DNA of 64,000 nt from Thomasclavelia cocleata. GTDB lineage: Bacteria > Bacillota_I > Bacilli_A > Erysipelotrichales > Coprobacillaceae. The position numbers and the translations under genes were made by a program. Each line of letters opens with the position of its first letter. The first letter of the stretch is position 1. The stretch lies in NCBI RefSeq assembly GCF_900102365.1, contig NZ_FOIN01000001.1, forward strand, positions 102,064 to 166,063, in the 5' to 3' direction. Below the pieces are notes generated by a model, which was not told the origin of the DNA, searched no databases, and saw only the letters and a list, made by a program, of their open reading frames with translations. Shown in pieces: positions 14,323 to 24,148 of the stretch.

Positions 14323-16127
14323 TGCCATCTATAAAAGATGGGGTATATATCCTTGGTTTAGATGCGAAGGATATATATCTAGCAAATTACAATAATGGCT
14401 GCATAGGATATAACCCAAGAAACAGTGCAGGAAATTTAAACACAGTTAAGTTTTTAAATAAGCTTGATTATTCACTTGATTTAATCAAATTGGTTGATGT
14501 TTATAAAACAACATATCGAAATAACAAGCTAACTTTCGAGGAAAACAATAAATTATACTCTCAGAGAGTTATTAATGTAAGATTTAAATACTCAGTTAAA
14601 GAATATAATCGCTATTATGGGGATGTTTGGGTTAAATTTGGATATGATTTAAATAAGGTTATAAATAAAATAGATGATCATATTTATATTGAAAATGGTG
14701 AGATTATTGCTATAGATACCAAAAAAGGTGTCAAAAATCCCCTATCAAAAAAAGAATTAGGTCGCTGGTTTCATTATAATCCACAAAAAAACAAATATTC
14801 AGTCTATGATTACAAACTTCATACAATAAAAAATGTTAGACAGTTAAGAGATGAATTATACAGCAAAGGGTTTTACTGTGATGGGATTAAATTCACAAGA
14901 TTTAAGCGTTCATCTGGCTCAGCCAGAGTTGGAAAATGTTTGTTTATTGATGAACAATTGTACCCTAGAATGCATAAATGGGAATTGTGTAAACTTAAAG
15001 TTAATCAAGGAGATGAAGTTGATTTAGCAGCTCTAGAAGCCTATATAGCGCTTACTTTATCATCTATAATAGATACTATTGAAATAGATCCCAAGAGTAT
15101 TCTTGTAATAAACGACTATGAAAGTGAATTTGAAGAAGATGTTATTGAAACAAGGTTAGTTAATGGAGAACTTGTTACAAAGCCAAACAGAATCACATTA
15201 AAAAATAGCATTTGGGATGGACAGTCATTGATGGATGTCTCGCTGTTTGGTAAATATGAGAACAAAGGAATGTTACTGCTAAGAAACCAGTTCTTTAAAT
15301 CGTGCTGTTTTAACTGCAATATTCAAAAATGGTTCAAAGATAACGGAATAACATCATTAGACCAATTGAATGGCAAGACAATCGCTGATGATATTAGTCA
15401 GATCAAGCTAATTACTACGCCAAGCAGTATTAAATATTTAAAGTTTGGAACATTAAAAAAATGGTTAAGAGCCATCTCGCCTACTTTTGGTGTAGTTAAA
15501 CATGAAAAGAAAACTCATTATTTAAATGGCAAAGTTGTAAGGTGTCATTATCAATTGATAAATTCATTACAAATGACAAAAAAAGAAGTTGAAGAATTGG
15601 TTAAACCATCATTGGAGTATCTTGATTTGATAAAAAGTGATCCAGCGGTGTTAAGACAATATATTAGGTATTCTAACGATATCAATCTCGACAATGAACC
15701 ACTAATATATCAAAATGATATAACGTACAAGCTATTGGGATTAAATGATAAGTTTACTGAAACTGAAATGTACGCAATTTTAAAAAAACAAATTGTAGAT
15801 TCCTATAAAAATAATCTAAGAGAAGGTCATTTATTTGTTAACGGTAACTATTCGACTATATGTGGCAATCCGATTGAAATGTTACAACATTCAATTGGAA
15901 AATTTAACGGTGAATCTCAAATAGGTGTTGGTAAAATACACACAACTAGATTCAAATACAATAAAACAATTCTTGGATCAAGAAGCCCCCACATTTGCCA
16001 ATGTAATATTTGGCTACCTCTCAACTCTTCTAATAAAGAAATTGATAAATATATGAATACAACTGATGAAATAGTTTATGTAAACAGCATTAAAGAATCA
16101 ACACTTGATCGTCTGAGCGGTGCGGAT
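14322..16127 (+). CDS. Putative phage RNA polymerase (double-psi beta-barrel type), exon 1
   Basis: 602 codons from GTG 14322, stopping at a TAA only because of the intron. The spliced protein would be 932 aa. The last residues are GSRSPHICQCNIWLPLN, then IVYVNSIKESTLDRLSGAD. Joined to exon 2 they form LSGADFDSDTVMITDN, which resembles the DFDGD catalytic loop of two-barrel RNA polymerases (cellular beta-prime, YonO of SP-beta, QDE-1-like). I recall similar large unannotated proteins in Bacillota phages. If correct it polymerises RNA and may serve late transcription. The second Gly of DFDGD is Ser here. An alternative is a helicase/primase-like protein, but no Walker motif is seen. Confidence 0.6.
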
Positions 16128-16467
16128 TAACCATAATAAGTCCGCCTTGAGTAGTAATATTCAAGTAAAAAGATTTGTGAACCTAGAAATCTAGGGTGTT
16201 TACTATTAAAATAGTAAGCTAACGAAGAATTTCCATTCATTAAAATGTTTGGATAATATCGTGCCAAGCATAAAGAGAAATCTTTATGAAGGTGTAACGA
16301 CTAGTGGAAACAGCCTTAACTGGTTAGACCACGTACATTTAAGGTGAAATTCCTTATTTGGAAGCGCAAGTCAGCCCTAACGCATATTTCGAGGGCTAAT
16401 GAGATAGTCTACTCCCTACTTTCAATGAAAAGTAATTTAAAATATCTGGTAACAGAGGGTGTTATGG
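16128..16467 (+). ncRNA. Group I intron in the polymerase gene
   Basis: 340 nt without ORF. Exon GCGGAT (16122-16127) pairs with guide GTCCGC (16140-16145) with U-G at the splice site. P7 halves are GACTA (16299-16303, in AACGACTAG) and TAGTC (16405-16409, in GATAGTCTACTCC). The intron ends in G at 16467. Removal joins GCG GAT to TTT GAT TCA GAC and restores a continuous frame through the Asp motif. Confidence 0.85.
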
Positions 16468-17460
16468 TTTGATTCAGACACAGTAATGATTACTGATAAT
16501 CCGATATTAATCAAAGCTGGAAGAAAAAATTATTCAAATTTTAAAGTATCAATAAATAATGTTGAGGCAAAAAAAATCAAAAGATATTATACAGCGAAGC
16601 AAAAATCAGATCTTGATTATAAAACTTCTAAAAATCAAATCGGAGTAATAATTAATTTATCGCAAGAACTAAATTCAAAAGTTTGGAATAAACTGAACAA
16701 TGGTGGACTGATAAATGAAATTCAACAAATATATCATGATACATGTCAGTTAAATGTAATGTCAAATATAGAAATAGATGCAGCAAAAAAAGAATTTGAT
16801 GTTGCAATGAGCAAAGAAATTGAGTGTATTCGAAGCAGATACAAGGAGGAAACATGGGATAATAAAACGGTTAAACCGTATTTTTTTGGAGTAATAGTAA
16901 AAAACAAAAGCTTTTACAATTGTAAAAAAATAGGTAAAAAAATCAAATATAAAAAAATGGACACTTCAATGGACTATTTGGAATGTGCTATAAACAACTG
17001 GAAACCCATAAGAAAAGAATATGGGAAAACATACTGTCATTTTTATGAAATTATTGACAAGTCATCATATGACAATAGTAAGGTTAATAGGAAGCAAATA
17101 GCTAAAATTATGTCAGAAATTAGGAAATTCGATTCAACAACCAAATATTTATTTTCAAAAACAAATTTTGATCATAGTATAAAAACAGCTTATTATCTTA
17201 TACAAAGAGAAAAAGTAATAAGATTTATTGGTCAGCTAAAATTAAATAAAAGTACCATAATTTATATCTTAAAAAAATTTGACACCGATGAATATAGAAA
17301 ATATTATAAAACATTGTTTAAGGTTCTTTTTGGTTATCCCAATTTAAGTTTTTATGAAGCTATAAAAAAAAGCAAGCTTCCTATTGAAGATTTACATGAA
17401 AGCGAAGATGGTAAAATAAATATTTTAGGCTATATTTTTTCAAAAAAATGCAATTTTTAG
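16468..17460 (+). CDS. Putative phage RNA polymerase, exon 2
   Basis: 330 residues after splicing. Starts FDSDTVMITDNPILIKAG, completing the Asp-rich loop, then KRYYTAKQKSDLDYKTSKNQIGVIINLSQELN, a segment conserved with the exon 1 neighbourhood in the homologues I remember. The rest is lysine-rich. The upstream GTG at 16459 belongs to the intron and is not a start. Downstream comes the metallophosphoesterase gene on the same strand. Confidence 0.6.
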   Translation, partial: FDSDTVMITDNPILIKAGRKNYSNFKVSINNVEAKKIKRYYTAKQKSDLDYKTSKNQIGVIINLSQELNSKVWNKLNNGGLINEIQQIYHDTCQLNVMSNIEIDAAKKEFDVAMSKEIECIRSRYKEETWDNKTVKPYFFGVIVKNKSFYNCKKIGKKIKYKKMDTSMDYLECAINNWKPIRKEYGKTYCHFYEIIDKSSYDNSKVNRKQIAKIMSEIRKFDSTTKYLFSKTNFDHSIKTAYYLIQREKVIRFIGQLKLNKSTIIYILKKFDTDEYRKYYKTLFKVLFGYPNLSFYEAIKKSKLPIEDLHESEDGKINILGYIFSKKCNF

Positions 17461-17546
17461 AGATATTTTCACAAATCGCAAAAAAAATACGTGCTTAAAA
17501 CTCGGAATTTTACGAAAAAAACTTAACTTTCAAATTCTGAAGAGGT

Positions 17547-18848
17547 ATGGTAAGGAGTAAGAAACTCTATCCCAAAAGTGCTTTTTTACGCCCTTTTATG
17601 AATAAAAGGAGTAAAATTTTGAAAGAATCATTAAGAAAAAAGCCTGATGAGGGCAAATATCAATACATCTGGCGTATAGGTCAGTATGTTGATAGTGGGG
17701 TTTTACCTCACTGGAAACATATATCAGAAGATATTAATCGTGAATTGGGTGTTCCAGAAGATGAATTTCTTTCGGAATCTGCCTATCGCAAGATGTATCA
17801 AAGTGCAAAAAAATTTTATGATGAAGGAATTTTTAGTGACAGAGAAAATGAAAGCAGTATTAATGAATTAAATATTTTAAAAAGAGAACTGCAAAAAGAA
17901 AGAGTAAAGTTACAGACTGAAAAAAATGAATACAACAAATGGCTACGAGAAGAAGCTAGAGATGAATTGTTATTAGAAAAATTTATTGAATCTGTAAAAT
18001 CCTTAAAAACATCTTTTGTTCCAGATTATATTGAACCAAAACATAACAGCAAAGGTTATTTATTATGTTTTGGTGATGAGCATTTTGGTGCAGAATTTGA
18101 AATTAGAGGCTTATTCAATGAAATAATCAATTCCTATAGTCCAGAAATATTTGAAGATAGAATGATTGAATTATTTAACCAAACTTTGGAAATTATTAAA
18201 AAAGATAATATAGACACTCTTCATATTTTTTCTATGGGTGATTTTAGTGATGGAATTTTAAGAGTATCACAATTAATGAAACTTCGATATGGAATAGTTG
18301 ACAGTACTATTAAATACAATAATTTTATTTGCACATGGTTGGAAAAATTAACCAACTATGTAAGAGTTGAATTTCACACTGTAGTTCAAGCAAATCATAC
18401 TGAGCTAAGAATGTTATCTCAGCCTAAAGGAACCTTTGTTAATGACAATGTGTCAAAATTTTTATTAGAATTTATCAAAATTAGATTGGAAAATAACAAA
18501 AATTTTAAACTGCATACCAATCCAACAGGATACATCTATGCGACCATAGCAGGAAGCACTCTTTTTGGAATTCATGGAGAAGTTAAAAATATGGAAAAAG
18601 CTATGAAAGACTATTCTAAAATATATAATACTAATATTGATTATTTGATCGGAGGACATTTACATCACACAAAAGTGGAAGAAGTTGGTAAAAACAGTGA
18701 AGTAATTAATATACCTAGTATTATAGGGATTGATTCCTATTCTATGTCATTGCGAAAATCTTCTGATTCTGCTGCCAAACTAATAGTTTTTGAAGAAAAT
18801 AAAGGTAAAGTTTGCGAATATACTTTAAAACTTTCCTGTCAATCATAA
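17547..18848 (+). CDS. Calcineurin-like metallophosphoesterase
   Basis: 433 aa. The N-terminal 150 residues are helical (WRIGQYVDSGVLPHWKHISEDIN; coiled coil at about 110-145). Then the phosphoesterase core: GDEHFG (about 174), GDFSDG (about 231), ANHTE (about 281, in place of GNHD), FGIHGE and GGHLHH (about 371). These are the metal ligands of the Mre11/SbcD-like superfamily. Phages carry such proteins near replication genes, perhaps as nucleases or cyclic-nucleotide phosphodiesterases. The ATG at 17547 has only a weak, close ribosome binding site. Confidence 0.85.
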   Translation: MVRSKKLYPKSAFLRPFMNKRSKILKESLRKKPDEGKYQYIWRIGQYVDSGVLPHWKHISEDINRELGVPEDEFLSESAYRKMYQSAKKFYDEGIFSDRENESSINELNILKRELQKERVKLQTEKNEYNKWLREEARDELLLEKFIESVKSLKTSFVPDYIEPKHNSKGYLLCFGDEHFGAEFEIRGLFNEIINSYSPEIFEDRMIELFNQTLEIIKKDNIDTLHIFSMGDFSDGILRVSQLMKLRYGIVDSTIKYNNFICTWLEKLTNYVRVEFHTVVQANHTELRMLSQPKGTFVNDNVSKFLLEFIKIRLENNKNFKLHTNPTGYIYATIAGSTLFGIHGEVKNMEKAMKDYSKIYNTNIDYLIGGHLHHTKVEEVGKNSEVINIPSIIGIDSYSMSLRKSSDSAAKLIVFEENKGKVCEYTLKLSCQS

Positions 18849-18916
18849 AAAAGCACAAAAAAAATAATATCGGCAAAACGCCAGAAAAAAAAGAATAAAA
18901 GGAGAAAAAGTGAATA

Positions 18917-19195
18917 TTGAATAAAGAAATTTTAATTGCAAAAATTTGCAACAAAGTAGATGGATGCACAAAAGACGAGGTTAAAATTATTTTTGATGCT
19001 GTAATTGAAAGCATTAGAGAAACAATCGTTGAATTTGGTAAAATAAAAATTAGAGGATTTGGAGTTTTTGAAGTTAAAAACTATAAAGAGCGAATTGGAA
19101 CTCATCCAAAAACTAATCAAAAAATTGTCGTTCCTTCATTTAACACAATAAAATTTAAATGTAGCAATATATTTAAGTCAGAGGTAAATCAATAG
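18917..19195 (+). CDS. HU/IHF-like DNA-binding protein
   Basis: 92 aa, the full length of HU. Begins LNKEILIAKICNKV, with the conserved FGKIKIRGFGVFEVKNYKERIGTHPKTNQKI beta-arm region and PSFNTIKFK. It bends DNA as a dimer and may help the origin or recombination. TTG 18917 is the start by homology. An in-frame ATA at 18914 is better spaced from AAAAGGAG, so initiation at ATA as in three earlier genes cannot be excluded. The stop overlaps the next start (TAGTG). Confidence 0.88.
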   Translation: MNKEILIAKICNKVDGCTKDEVKIIFDAVIESIRETIVEFGKIKIRGFGVFEVKNYKERIGTHPKTNQKIVVPSFNTIKFKCSNIFKSEVNQ

Positions 19196-19587
19196 TGAAT
19201 GATGTCTATGATTTTAAAAGCGAAGAATTGACTCAAGAAATATTATTTGAGAACAAAGCGGACTTTCTTATATCGTTAAGTAAATTATGTGATAATTTAA
19301 GAAAATATGAGTTTGTTGCAATTTATACAACAAATGAATTTACAAAATGGTTATTGGAAACATATGATATTGAAGTTGATGAATTATATTCAGAAGATGA
19401 TTTTTGCATAGTAACAATAGCTTATGATGGAAATATCATTGTTGAACCAACAGTAAATGACAATATAATTACATTATCATCAGCAACATTAACGATATTT
19501 GATGCTACATGCCCTACTCGATTTTTAAAAGCCCTAGAAAACAACGAAGAAAATATATTAATTTATGATTTCGAGAAGGAGCTTTAA
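19195..19587 (+). CDS. Hypothetical acidic protein (130 aa)
   Basis: 130 aa from GTG 19195, coupled to HU. Strongly acidic (YDIEVDELYSEDDFCIVTIAYDGN). No recognised domain; the alternating strands suggest a beta-rich fold. It is the last gene before an intrinsic terminator that separates the middle from the packaging genes. Confidence 0.65.
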   Translation: MNDVYDFKSEELTQEILFENKADFLISLSKLCDNLRKYEFVAIYTTNEFTKWLLETYDIEVDELYSEDDFCIVTIAYDGNIIVEPTVNDNIITLSSATLTIFDATCPTRFLKALENNEENILIYDFEKEL

Positions 19588-19608
19588 GCAGTTATAAAAC
19601 TGCTTTTT
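19587..19608 (+). terminator. Intrinsic terminator before packaging genes
   Basis: AGCAGT-TATAAA-ACTGCT stem followed by T5, directly after the 130-aa gene stop and 4 bp before the next start codon. Confidence 0.85.
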
Positions 19609-19611
19609 ATT

Positions 19612-20595
19612 ATGCCTAAAAATAACAAAATTGTATCCAAAAAAGAATATAGATGTTGCAAATGTGGTAAAACAACTAAAAAAGCAGACGATTTTTCAAA
19701 GGTGCAAAATCCACTATACGAAGGGTTAGATGGACGTTTGCCTATCTGTAAAAGCTGTTTAAACAAATTATATATAAAATATCTTGAGTCATACAACGAT
19801 CACTACAAAGCAATTAAGCGCATTTGTCAGTTGTATGATTTTTATTACACAGAATCTATTGCTAATAATGTAAAAGATTGTGATCTAAAGACAATGGTTA
19901 CACGCTATTTGTCTAAAATGAATTTAAATCAGTTTTTTGATAAAACATATGATGATACTTTAAAGGACGAAGAAAAAGCACAAAAACTAAAAGAAGAATT
20001 GTCAAAAAAAAATATTGATAAAAAAAATGAAGATGTAAAAAAAAATAATTCAGCTAATGAGTTAACTGAAGATGATACAAATACTATAGCTGAAGTTGCA
20101 AACATATTTGGAGTTTTTAATTTAAATTTAGAAGACTCAAAAATTTTAAAATACTTATACAATGATTGGATGGTGAAAACTGGAGCATCATCAATCGTTC
20201 AAAGAGAAACAATAAAAAATATCTGTTGGGATATTTTTAATATAACTAAAGCTAGAGAAAAAGGAAATCCTACTAAAACATATGAAGAATCGTTAATAAA
20301 AAATATTGAATTTGGTGGCTGGAAACCAGACACTAAAAATGAAAGTCTATCAAAAGAGACTTTTGGAACATGGATAAAAAAATATGAAATGGATAAGCCA
20401 ATAGAGGAATATAAAGATAAAAGTTATTTAAAAGAGTTAGTTGAAGTTTATATGTTAGGTCACTTATCTAAATCTGTTGGAATCAAAAATGTATATGTAA
20501 AACAATATGATGAACATATGAAAAAATATACAGTTGAAAATTCAGTTGAAGAAAACAAGCTTAAAAAGAATATTCACGACAAATTGTTTGGATAG
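19612..20595 (+). CDS. Zinc-ribbon protein, putative terminase small subunit
   Basis: 327 aa. N-terminal CCKCGKTTKKADDF ... GRLPICKSCLNKLY forms a four-Cys zinc ribbon (about residues 16-50), followed by a helical domain and a charged low-complexity linker (about 120-150). It immediately precedes the large terminase gene, which is the usual place for the DNA-recognising small subunit, and related zinc-ribbon proteins occupy this slot in other Bacillota phages. The assignment rests mainly on position. Confidence 0.6.
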   Translation: MPKNNKIVSKKEYRCCKCGKTTKKADDFSKVQNPLYEGLDGRLPICKSCLNKLYIKYLESYNDHYKAIKRICQLYDFYYTESIANNVKDCDLKTMVTRYLSKMNLNQFFDKTYDDTLKDEEKAQKLKEELSKKNIDKKNEDVKKNNSANELTEDDTNTIAEVANIFGVFNLNLEDSKILKYLYNDWMVKTGASSIVQRETIKNICWDIFNITKAREKGNPTKTYEESLIKNIEFGGWKPDTKNESLSKETFGTWIKKYEMDKPIEEYKDKSYLKELVEVYMLGHLSKSVGIKNVYVKQYDEHMKKYTVENSVEENKLKKNIHDKLFG

Positions 20596-20604
20596 TGAAT
20601 AATT

Positions 20605-22386
20605 ATGATAGTTGACAAGTTTGAAATTAAAACAGATTTAGAGATTCAAATAGAAAAAGAAGAAAAGTTTCTTAAAGTTATAGGCGACTTAACCAGTTAT
20701 TTTAGAGAATACCCTCATTTATTTGCAAAATATTATTTAAACATTGAATTGAGACCTTTTCAAGAAATAGTTTTATATCAAATGTTTCATAACAATCATG
20801 TGAACCTCAATGCTTGTAGAGGGTTGGGTAAAAGCTGGTTAATTGCTGTGTATGCAGTAATTAAATGTATTCTATATCCAGGGTCAAAAGTGTGTGTTAC
20901 AAGCAGTAAGTTAAAGCAAGCAGTAGAAGTTTTAAAAAAAATTTCAAACGAACTTTGTCTCAAACAAGGTTTTGGTTCAGAATTGCTTAATGCAGAAATA
21001 AAAAAAATACTATTAAATGGAGAAGACCCTCAAATAATTTTTCATAATGGTTCTTTTATTTATGCTGTTGCTGCAAATAAAAACGCAAGATCAAAACGGT
21101 CAACAGATAATATATATGACGAATTTGTTCAAATGGATCCCACAATTATCAATGATGTTCTTGAACCGTTTTTAACCTCGAAAAGACAGCCTGGTTTTAT
21201 TAACAACGCTAAATATGCTAATGATGTAGAGGAAAATAGTGAATTTTATTTAAGTTCTGCATGGTATCAAAGTGAATGGAGCTTCGGGCGTGTTCAAGAC
21301 TATATTGAGAACATGTTATTGGGAGATAGTTATTTTAGTTGCTCTCTCCCCTATCAATTATCAATAGAAAGCGGTCTTTTGTCTCCAAGTAGAATAAAAG
21401 CGGTATATAAAAAAAGAAATTTTGATCCAATTAAATTTGCTATGGAGTATGAAGCTATATGGTTTGGATCAAGTGGCAGCGAGTTCTTCTCTTATGAAGA
21501 TATAAAACCAAGATGTATTTTAAATGATTCTTTGCCTATACCAGATAATGTTATGCTAAATAAATCGAAAGTTCCAGAGCCTAAATTTAATGAACGCAGA
21601 ATTTTATCATTAGATGTAGCGTTAATGGCTTCAAATGGAAATAAAAATAATGATGCTGCATGTATTATTATCAACGATGCAATAATGGATAATAGTTATA
21701 CATATAATGCAAATATTAGATTTGTAGAGACTTTTGAAGGATTAAGAACAGAAGAACTTGGTTCTATAGCAATGGAATACTACTACAAATACAAATGTAC
21801 AGATATTGTAGTTGATGCACGAGGCAATGGACAAGGTGTAATAGACCATATAACAAAAGAGCAACACGATAGACATACTGGAGAAATACTAATTCCTTTT
21901 AAAGCAGTAAATGATGTCGAGTGGGCAAACAGATGTAAATCTGATACATACACCAAGAGTTTATGGATAATTAACGGTTCTCCAAAGCTCAATGATGAAG
22001 CGAACAATTATGTTAGAAATGGATTTTTAAACAACAAACTTAGTCTGTTGATAAGTGAATATGACTGTTATAACTATTTAATTGAAACAGTTCCAGGATT
22101 TGAAAACAAAAATGATAAAATTCAATTAAATTATCAAAAACCATATATCGAGACTGCGTTAATGATCAATGAAATGATAAATCTTGAATGGGAATTAGTT
22201 GGCGTATATGTAAAAGTAGAAGAAAAATCAGGTATGCGAAAAGATAGGTATTCCAGTTTGGCATACAATATATGGGTAATGAAACAACTGGAATTTAGAT
22301 TAGAACCTGAACTTGAAGAAGATATAGAATTTGATGATTTGCCATTTAGACAGCCCAATTTGGGTATAAGTGAAGGGTATTGTTAA
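20605..22386 (+). CDS. terL: Terminase large subunit
   Basis: 593 aa. ATPase domain with Walker A-like NACRGLGKSWL (about residue 70), Walker B in NIYDEF (about 172), and a C-terminal RNase H-like nuclease with LSLDVAL (Asp, about 334) and VVDARGNGQG (about 405). It cuts concatemers and pumps DNA into proheads. Full length, no intron or intein seen. It lies between the putative small subunit and the portal. Confidence 0.93.
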   Translation: MIVDKFEIKTDLEIQIEKEEKFLKVIGDLTSYFREYPHLFAKYYLNIELRPFQEIVLYQMFHNNHVNLNACRGLGKSWLIAVYAVIKCILYPGSKVCVTSSKLKQAVEVLKKISNELCLKQGFGSELLNAEIKKILLNGEDPQIIFHNGSFIYAVAANKNARSKRSTDNIYDEFVQMDPTIINDVLEPFLTSKRQPGFINNAKYANDVEENSEFYLSSAWYQSEWSFGRVQDYIENMLLGDSYFSCSLPYQLSIESGLLSPSRIKAVYKKRNFDPIKFAMEYEAIWFGSSGSEFFSYEDIKPRCILNDSLPIPDNVMLNKSKVPEPKFNERRILSLDVALMASNGNKNNDAACIIINDAIMDNSYTYNANIRFVETFEGLRTEELGSIAMEYYYKYKCTDIVVDARGNGQGVIDHITKEQHDRHTGEILIPFKAVNDVEWANRCKSDTYTKSLWIINGSPKLNDEANNYVRNGFLNNKLSLLISEYDCYNYLIETVPGFENKNDKIQLNYQKPYIETALMINEMINLEWELVGVYVKVEEKSGMRKDRYSSLAYNIWVMKQLEFRLEPELEEDIEFDDLPFRQPNLGISEGYC

Positions 22387-22402
22387 TAAGAAAGGAGGAC
22401 AT

Positions 22403-23947
22403 GTGGAAACAAATAATGTAACTGCCGAATTTGACGAAAAAACTCAAAAAATGATAGACGATTATATTCAGACCAAATTTGATGAACGTGATCGGATTGA
22501 AGCGGACGAGGTTTTGTTTGAAAATGAAATAAAAAAACTTTATACGTCTAAAGTAATTTTAAACGAGATAGAAGCTGCTGGATATGAACATATTTTTTTC
22601 ACTAAGTTTAAGAAAAAAGATATTTTAATGTGGTTGGAAAATCCATCTAGATTTCAACATCAATTGAGAAGTGTATCAATGTTCCTCTACAATGTATCTA
22701 ATCATTATAAAAGGTTGATAAAATATTTTAGTAGTACTGCAATGTTTGCAATGGTTCTAAAACCTAGAGGTCTAGATACAGCTAAAGCAAATGTTATTAG
22801 GGTTCGCAGTGATTACAATAAAACAAGTAATATGTTAATCAACATGAATTTAAAACATGAGTTTTTAAAACTTATAGATGTAGTATTTAGAGAAGAGATA
22901 TTTTATGGATATGTATATGAAACCAAAGATTCTTTTTATATAAGAAAATTACCCGTTAGATATTGTCATGTTAGAGCAGTTGAAGATGGTACACGTGTAG
23001 TATCTTTTGACTTTTCATATTTTGACAGATATAAAAACAGGTTAAATATGTATGGTTCTTTTTTTAAAGATGGATATAAAAAATACCGCTCAAATAGAAA
23101 ATTGAAATGGCAGGATATTCCAAGCGGTGACGGTATTTGTATAAAATTTGATGAATCAATCGATTATAGTATCCCGCCATTTGCTGGCGTATTTAGTTGT
23201 TTATATGATTTGGAGGATTATAAAAACTTAAAAAAGAATAAAGAAAAATTAAATAATTATAAGTTGATTTCATTAAAAATTCCCGTTGATGACAACGGTA
23301 AGTTTAAAATACCAGAAAAAAAAGTTATTCAATACTATAAAATGATTGATGCAAGGCTTCCAGAAAATATCGGTATTGCATTAACCCCTATGGATTTAAT
23401 GGAACATACATTTGAGAGAGCTGGACAAGCCAATACAAATGCTGTGGCTGAAGCATTAGAACAATATTGGGGCGCATCAGGAGTTAGTTCTCTTTTATTT
23501 TCATCTGATAAATCTGGTACAACAGCATTAAAATCTAGTATTTTGGTTGATTCAGCTTTACTTTTCCCTATATACAGACAACTAGAACGTTGGTTAAATT
23601 ATAGATTGAAAAAAATGCCAACTGAATATAAGTTTAGGGTTCAAATATTAAATGTAACTGAGCTTACTTATGACAGTATACTTGAAAGATATATGAAAAC
23701 TGTTAATTTGGGAATTGGCATATCTGAGTTGATGGCATTACTAGGATACGAGTTTAATGATGTTGATAATATGCTTTATCTGGAACATGATGTATTGGAT
23801 TTACACAATAGACTAAAACCTTTACAGAGTTCTTATACTCAAAGTAGTAATAGTAATTCTAATAGTGAAGGTCGTCCAAAAAACAAAGATGGAGAACTTG
23901 AAATTGAAGGAGAAAACACTCGTGTTAAAAGAGACAGAAACGAATAG
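22403..23947 (+). CDS. Portal protein
   Basis: 514 aa from GTG 22403, chosen because AAAGGAGG precedes it; a start at 22370 lies inside terL and lacks one. Helical, with long segments typical of portals (RFQHQLRSVSMFLYNVSNHY; AEALEQYWGASGVSSLLFSSDKSGTTAL; SALLFPIYRQLERWLNYRL) and a low-complexity Ser/Asn tail. Position after terL and before protease/capsid supports the dodecameric portal role. Confidence 0.85.
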   Translation: METNNVTAEFDEKTQKMIDDYIQTKFDERDRIEADEVLFENEIKKLYTSKVILNEIEAAGYEHIFFTKFKKKDILMWLENPSRFQHQLRSVSMFLYNVSNHYKRLIKYFSSTAMFAMVLKPRGLDTAKANVIRVRSDYNKTSNMLINMNLKHEFLKLIDVVFREEIFYGYVYETKDSFYIRKLPVRYCHVRAVEDGTRVVSFDFSYFDRYKNRLNMYGSFFKDGYKKYRSNRKLKWQDIPSGDGICIKFDESIDYSIPPFAGVFSCLYDLEDYKNLKKNKEKLNNYKLISLKIPVDDNGKFKIPEKKVIQYYKMIDARLPENIGIALTPMDLMEHTFERAGQANTNAVAEALEQYWGASGVSSLLFSSDKSGTTALKSSILVDSALLFPIYRQLERWLNYRLKKMPTEYKFRVQILNVTELTYDSILERYMKTVNLGIGISELMALLGYEFNDVDNMLYLEHDVLDLHNRLKPLQSSYTQSSNSNSNSEGRPKNKDGELEIEGENTRVKRDRNE

Positions 23948-23960
23948 GATGATTTGAAAA

Positions 23961-24146
23961 ATGAGTAAAAAATTTTTATACAGTGATACCCCTCAAACTA
24001 TTGAATTATTAAAACAATCATATGAAGTTTTTCTTGAAAACGATAATGGTTGTTATTTTATTAACAACCCTGGTGAAGTTGAGTTTGATAATTCGTTAGT
24101 TTGCGACAATGTGATATACACAAATTCAATTTCATTGGAGTTGTAA
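23961..24146 (+). CDS. Small hypothetical protein (61 aa)
   Basis: 61 aa, begins MSKKFLYSDTPQTIELLKQS, acidic. It ends 2 bp before the protease/scaffold start. The conserved position between portal and protease suggests a small virion or chaperone protein, but I do not recognise it. Confidence 0.6.
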   Translation: MSKKFLYSDTPQTIELLKQSYEVFLENDNGCYFINNPGEVEFDNSLVCDNVIYTNSISLEL

Positions 24147-24148
24147 AA

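Noticed and set aside
16128-16467. Intein or simple gene split in the polymerase instead of an intron
   Set aside because: The interruption has stops in all relevant frames and clear group I pairings, with no intein splicing motifs.
24101-24148. Upstream extension of the protease/scaffold gene
   Set aside because: It overlaps the preceding gene and lacks a ribosome binding site; ATG 24149 is better supported.
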